A stretch of 64,000 nt of DNA from Arenibacter sp. 6A1 (GTDB lineage: Bacteria; Bacteroidota; Bacteroidia; Flavobacteriales; Flavobacteriaceae): the NCBI RefSeq assembly GCF_012272855.1, contig NZ_JAAXCQ010000006.1, positions 210,794 to 274,793 of the forward strand. Direction: 5' to 3'. The position numbers and the translations under genes are program-made. A model generated the notes under the pieces. That model searched no databases. It saw only the letters and a list, made by a program, of their open reading frames with translations, and was not told where the DNA came from. Of this stretch, positions 62,855 through 64,000 are shown in pieces (the first letter of the stretch is position 1; every line of letters begins with the position of its first letter).

Positions 62855-64000
62855 TTAAAAGGTTTCTTTCATCCAGTTGTAAGGCGCTCTATTGATCCAG
62901 TTTCCTCTGGTAAAATCCGGGAAATCCTGCGGGGCTCCGTTGTTTTCAATAGAGAGTTCGGATAATGGTGTAACTGCACTCCATGCTGCCGCGTCATAGG
63001 CATCCATAGGAGGTGCTATATTTTCCTTGGCCGATTCTACAAAGGCATTGATCACAAAAAAGTCAATACCACCATGGCCTGCTTCGGTAGCTCCTTTGCC
63101 GTGCTTTTTCCAAAGCGGGTGGTCGTATTCCTTGATATAAGAGTCCATGTCTTCCCAACCATGCCCTTCGGTCTTTCCTTCAATATGAATCCTTTTGGTA
63201 TGGTAGTCAAATTCAGAAATACCGCTTACACCTTGTACTCTAAAGCCTAAAGAATAAGGTCTTGGTAGGTTACAGTCGTGGGTTACGATAATAGTTTCTC
63301 CTTTTGCGGTTTCGATGGTAGTGGTAATTACATCGCCCTGTTTCCATTTTATTTTGGCATTAGGATGGTCTGGCCCTCCATTAGGGTGGTTTACGATATA
63401 GTTGTGCAGTCCCAATGGTTTAGAAGCGTGAGAAGTTAGGGATACCAACCTATTGCCTCGGTTTACATCGGCCATTACTGCTATAGGCCCTAAGCCATGG
63501 GTAGGGTATACATCGGCATTTCGCAATAAGGAATGTTGGGTACGCCATCTGGCTTCCGAAGTTCCCTTTTCGCCAAATTCAACACCTCCGCCATAGGCTT
63601 GCTTGCCGTCGTTGAATTTTACGGCCCTAAGATCGTGTTGGTAACCACATCTAAAATGCGACAGTTCTCCAAAAAGGTTTTGTTTTACCATATTAAGCAC
63701 CGCCAATACATCCTGACGGTAATTAACGTTTTCCAGGATCATTAAATGAGATCCGGTTTCTTCGTGGGTGTTCACCAGGTCCCAGCACTCTTCCAAGGTA
63801 TTGGCTGCCGATACTTCCAGTCCGGTATATTTTCCAGCTCTCATAGAATCTACCGCCATTCTGGTATGCCATAACCATGGAGTAGAGATCACCACTGCAT
63901 CAACATCTTTCAAGGCCAACATGTTTTTGTAGTCCATGTCGTTTTTTCCAAAGACTTTAGCCTTTTTCTGTCCAGCTTTTTCTATTTTTTCTTGAGCTAA
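62855..64000 (-). CDS. GH109-like NAD-dependent glycosidase (N-terminus beyond right edge)
   Basis: The C-terminal 381 residues are present; the frame is open to the right edge, where it reads LAQEKIEKAGQKKAKVFGKN, matching the paralogue at 55941. The same blocks occur: STPWLWHTRMAVDSMRAGKY, LENVNYRQDVLAVLNM, GYQHDLRAVKFNDGKQAYGG. About 28 of 360 aligned residues differ. The N-terminal signal and NAD motif lie outside the window. It is the first visible gene of the susC/susD operon. Confidence 0.92.
   Translation of the reverse strand, partial: LAQEKIEKAGQKKAKVFGKNDMDYKNMLALKDVDAVVISTPWLWHTRMAVDSMRAGKYTGLEVSAANTLEECWDLVNTHEETGSHLMILENVNYRQDVLAVLNMVKQNLFGELSHFRCGYQHDLRAVKFNDGKQAYGGGVEFGEKGTSEARWRTQHSLLRNADVYPTHGLGPIAVMADVNRGNRLVSLTSHASKPLGLHNYIVNHPNGGPDHPNAKIKWKQGDVITTTIETAKGETIIVTHDCNLPRPYSLGFRVQGVSGISEFDYHTKRIHIEGKTEGHGWEDMDSYIKEYDHPLWKKHGKGATEAGHGGIDFFVINAFVESAKENIAPPMDAYDAAAWSAVTPLSELSIENNGAPQDFPDFTRGNWINRAPYNWMKETF

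Noticed and set aside
1..64000. CRISPR arrays, tRNA or rRNA genes, prophage or insertion sequences
   Set aside because: Looked for by eye on both strands; no direct-repeat array, cloverleaf, rRNA segment, integrase or transposase was seen.

Overview
The window reads as chromosomal DNA from a marine-type member of the Flavobacteriaceae (Bacteroidota). This rests on a SusC/SusD pair, a type IX secretion sorting domain on a giant lyase, many lipoproteins with short Bacteroidota-style signal peptides, a cobalamin-riboswitch BtuB locus with surface lipoproteins, -7 boxes of the TAnnTTTG type, and AT-rich intergenic DNA with weak Shine-Dalgarno signals. No rRNA, tRNA, CRISPR array, phage or insertion sequence was seen.

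Layout. 1-8.7 kb: a cold-shock gene cut by the left edge, lipoproteins, a YtcJ-type amidohydrolase, a zinc-ribbon protein, a broken VOC gene, a DUF1801 protein, and a convergent pair of aspartate dehydrogenase-like and atypical D-2-hydroxyacid dehydrogenase-like genes. 8.9-15.7 kb: a vitamin B12 acquisition operon on the minus strand, with promoter, cobalamin riboswitch, BtuB-like receptor, BtuG-like propeller lipoprotein and two surface lipoproteins. 16.0-21.8 kb: one gene for a 1912-residue secreted enzyme joining a chondroitinase-B-type PL6 domain to a chondroitinase-ABC-type PL8 domain, with the key catalytic residues of both families present.

22.3-35.3 kb: an LTA-synthase-like sulfatase-fold enzyme, then a seven-gene minus-strand operon that joins a phosphorelay (multi-PAS hybrid kinase, Glu-substituted receiver-HPt protein, receiver) to a likely polysaccharide machine (HEAT-repeat membrane protein, GT2 synthase, YaiO-type barrel, anchored periplasmic protein). 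Next come a SigZ-like sigma factor with a Cys-rich tail and, just upstream of it, a 37-residue peptide with 14 cysteines that resembles a metallothionein. 35.4-50.7 kb: an MscS channel, a BASS-type transporter, a DUF2254 protein, an esterase, small enzymes, a GH88 unsaturated glucuronyl hydrolase, a histidine decarboxylase divergent from an Lrp-type regulator, a lactonase, and a Crp/Fnr regulator. 50.7-64 kb: a GH63-type glucosidase and a glycan-use locus with a SusC/SusD pair flanked by two nearly identical GH109-like genes plus another Gfo/Idh/MocA protein.

Two families of dispersed intergenic elements run through the window. One is an 82-bp structured element (three copies; resembles the Flavo-1 RNA motif from memory). 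The other is a roughly 76-bp REP-like hairpin element (three copies), always upstream of a gene and in the same orientation relative to it. The PL6-PL8 lyase and the GH88 hydrolase would form consecutive steps of glycosaminoglycan breakdown although they lie about 22 kb apart.
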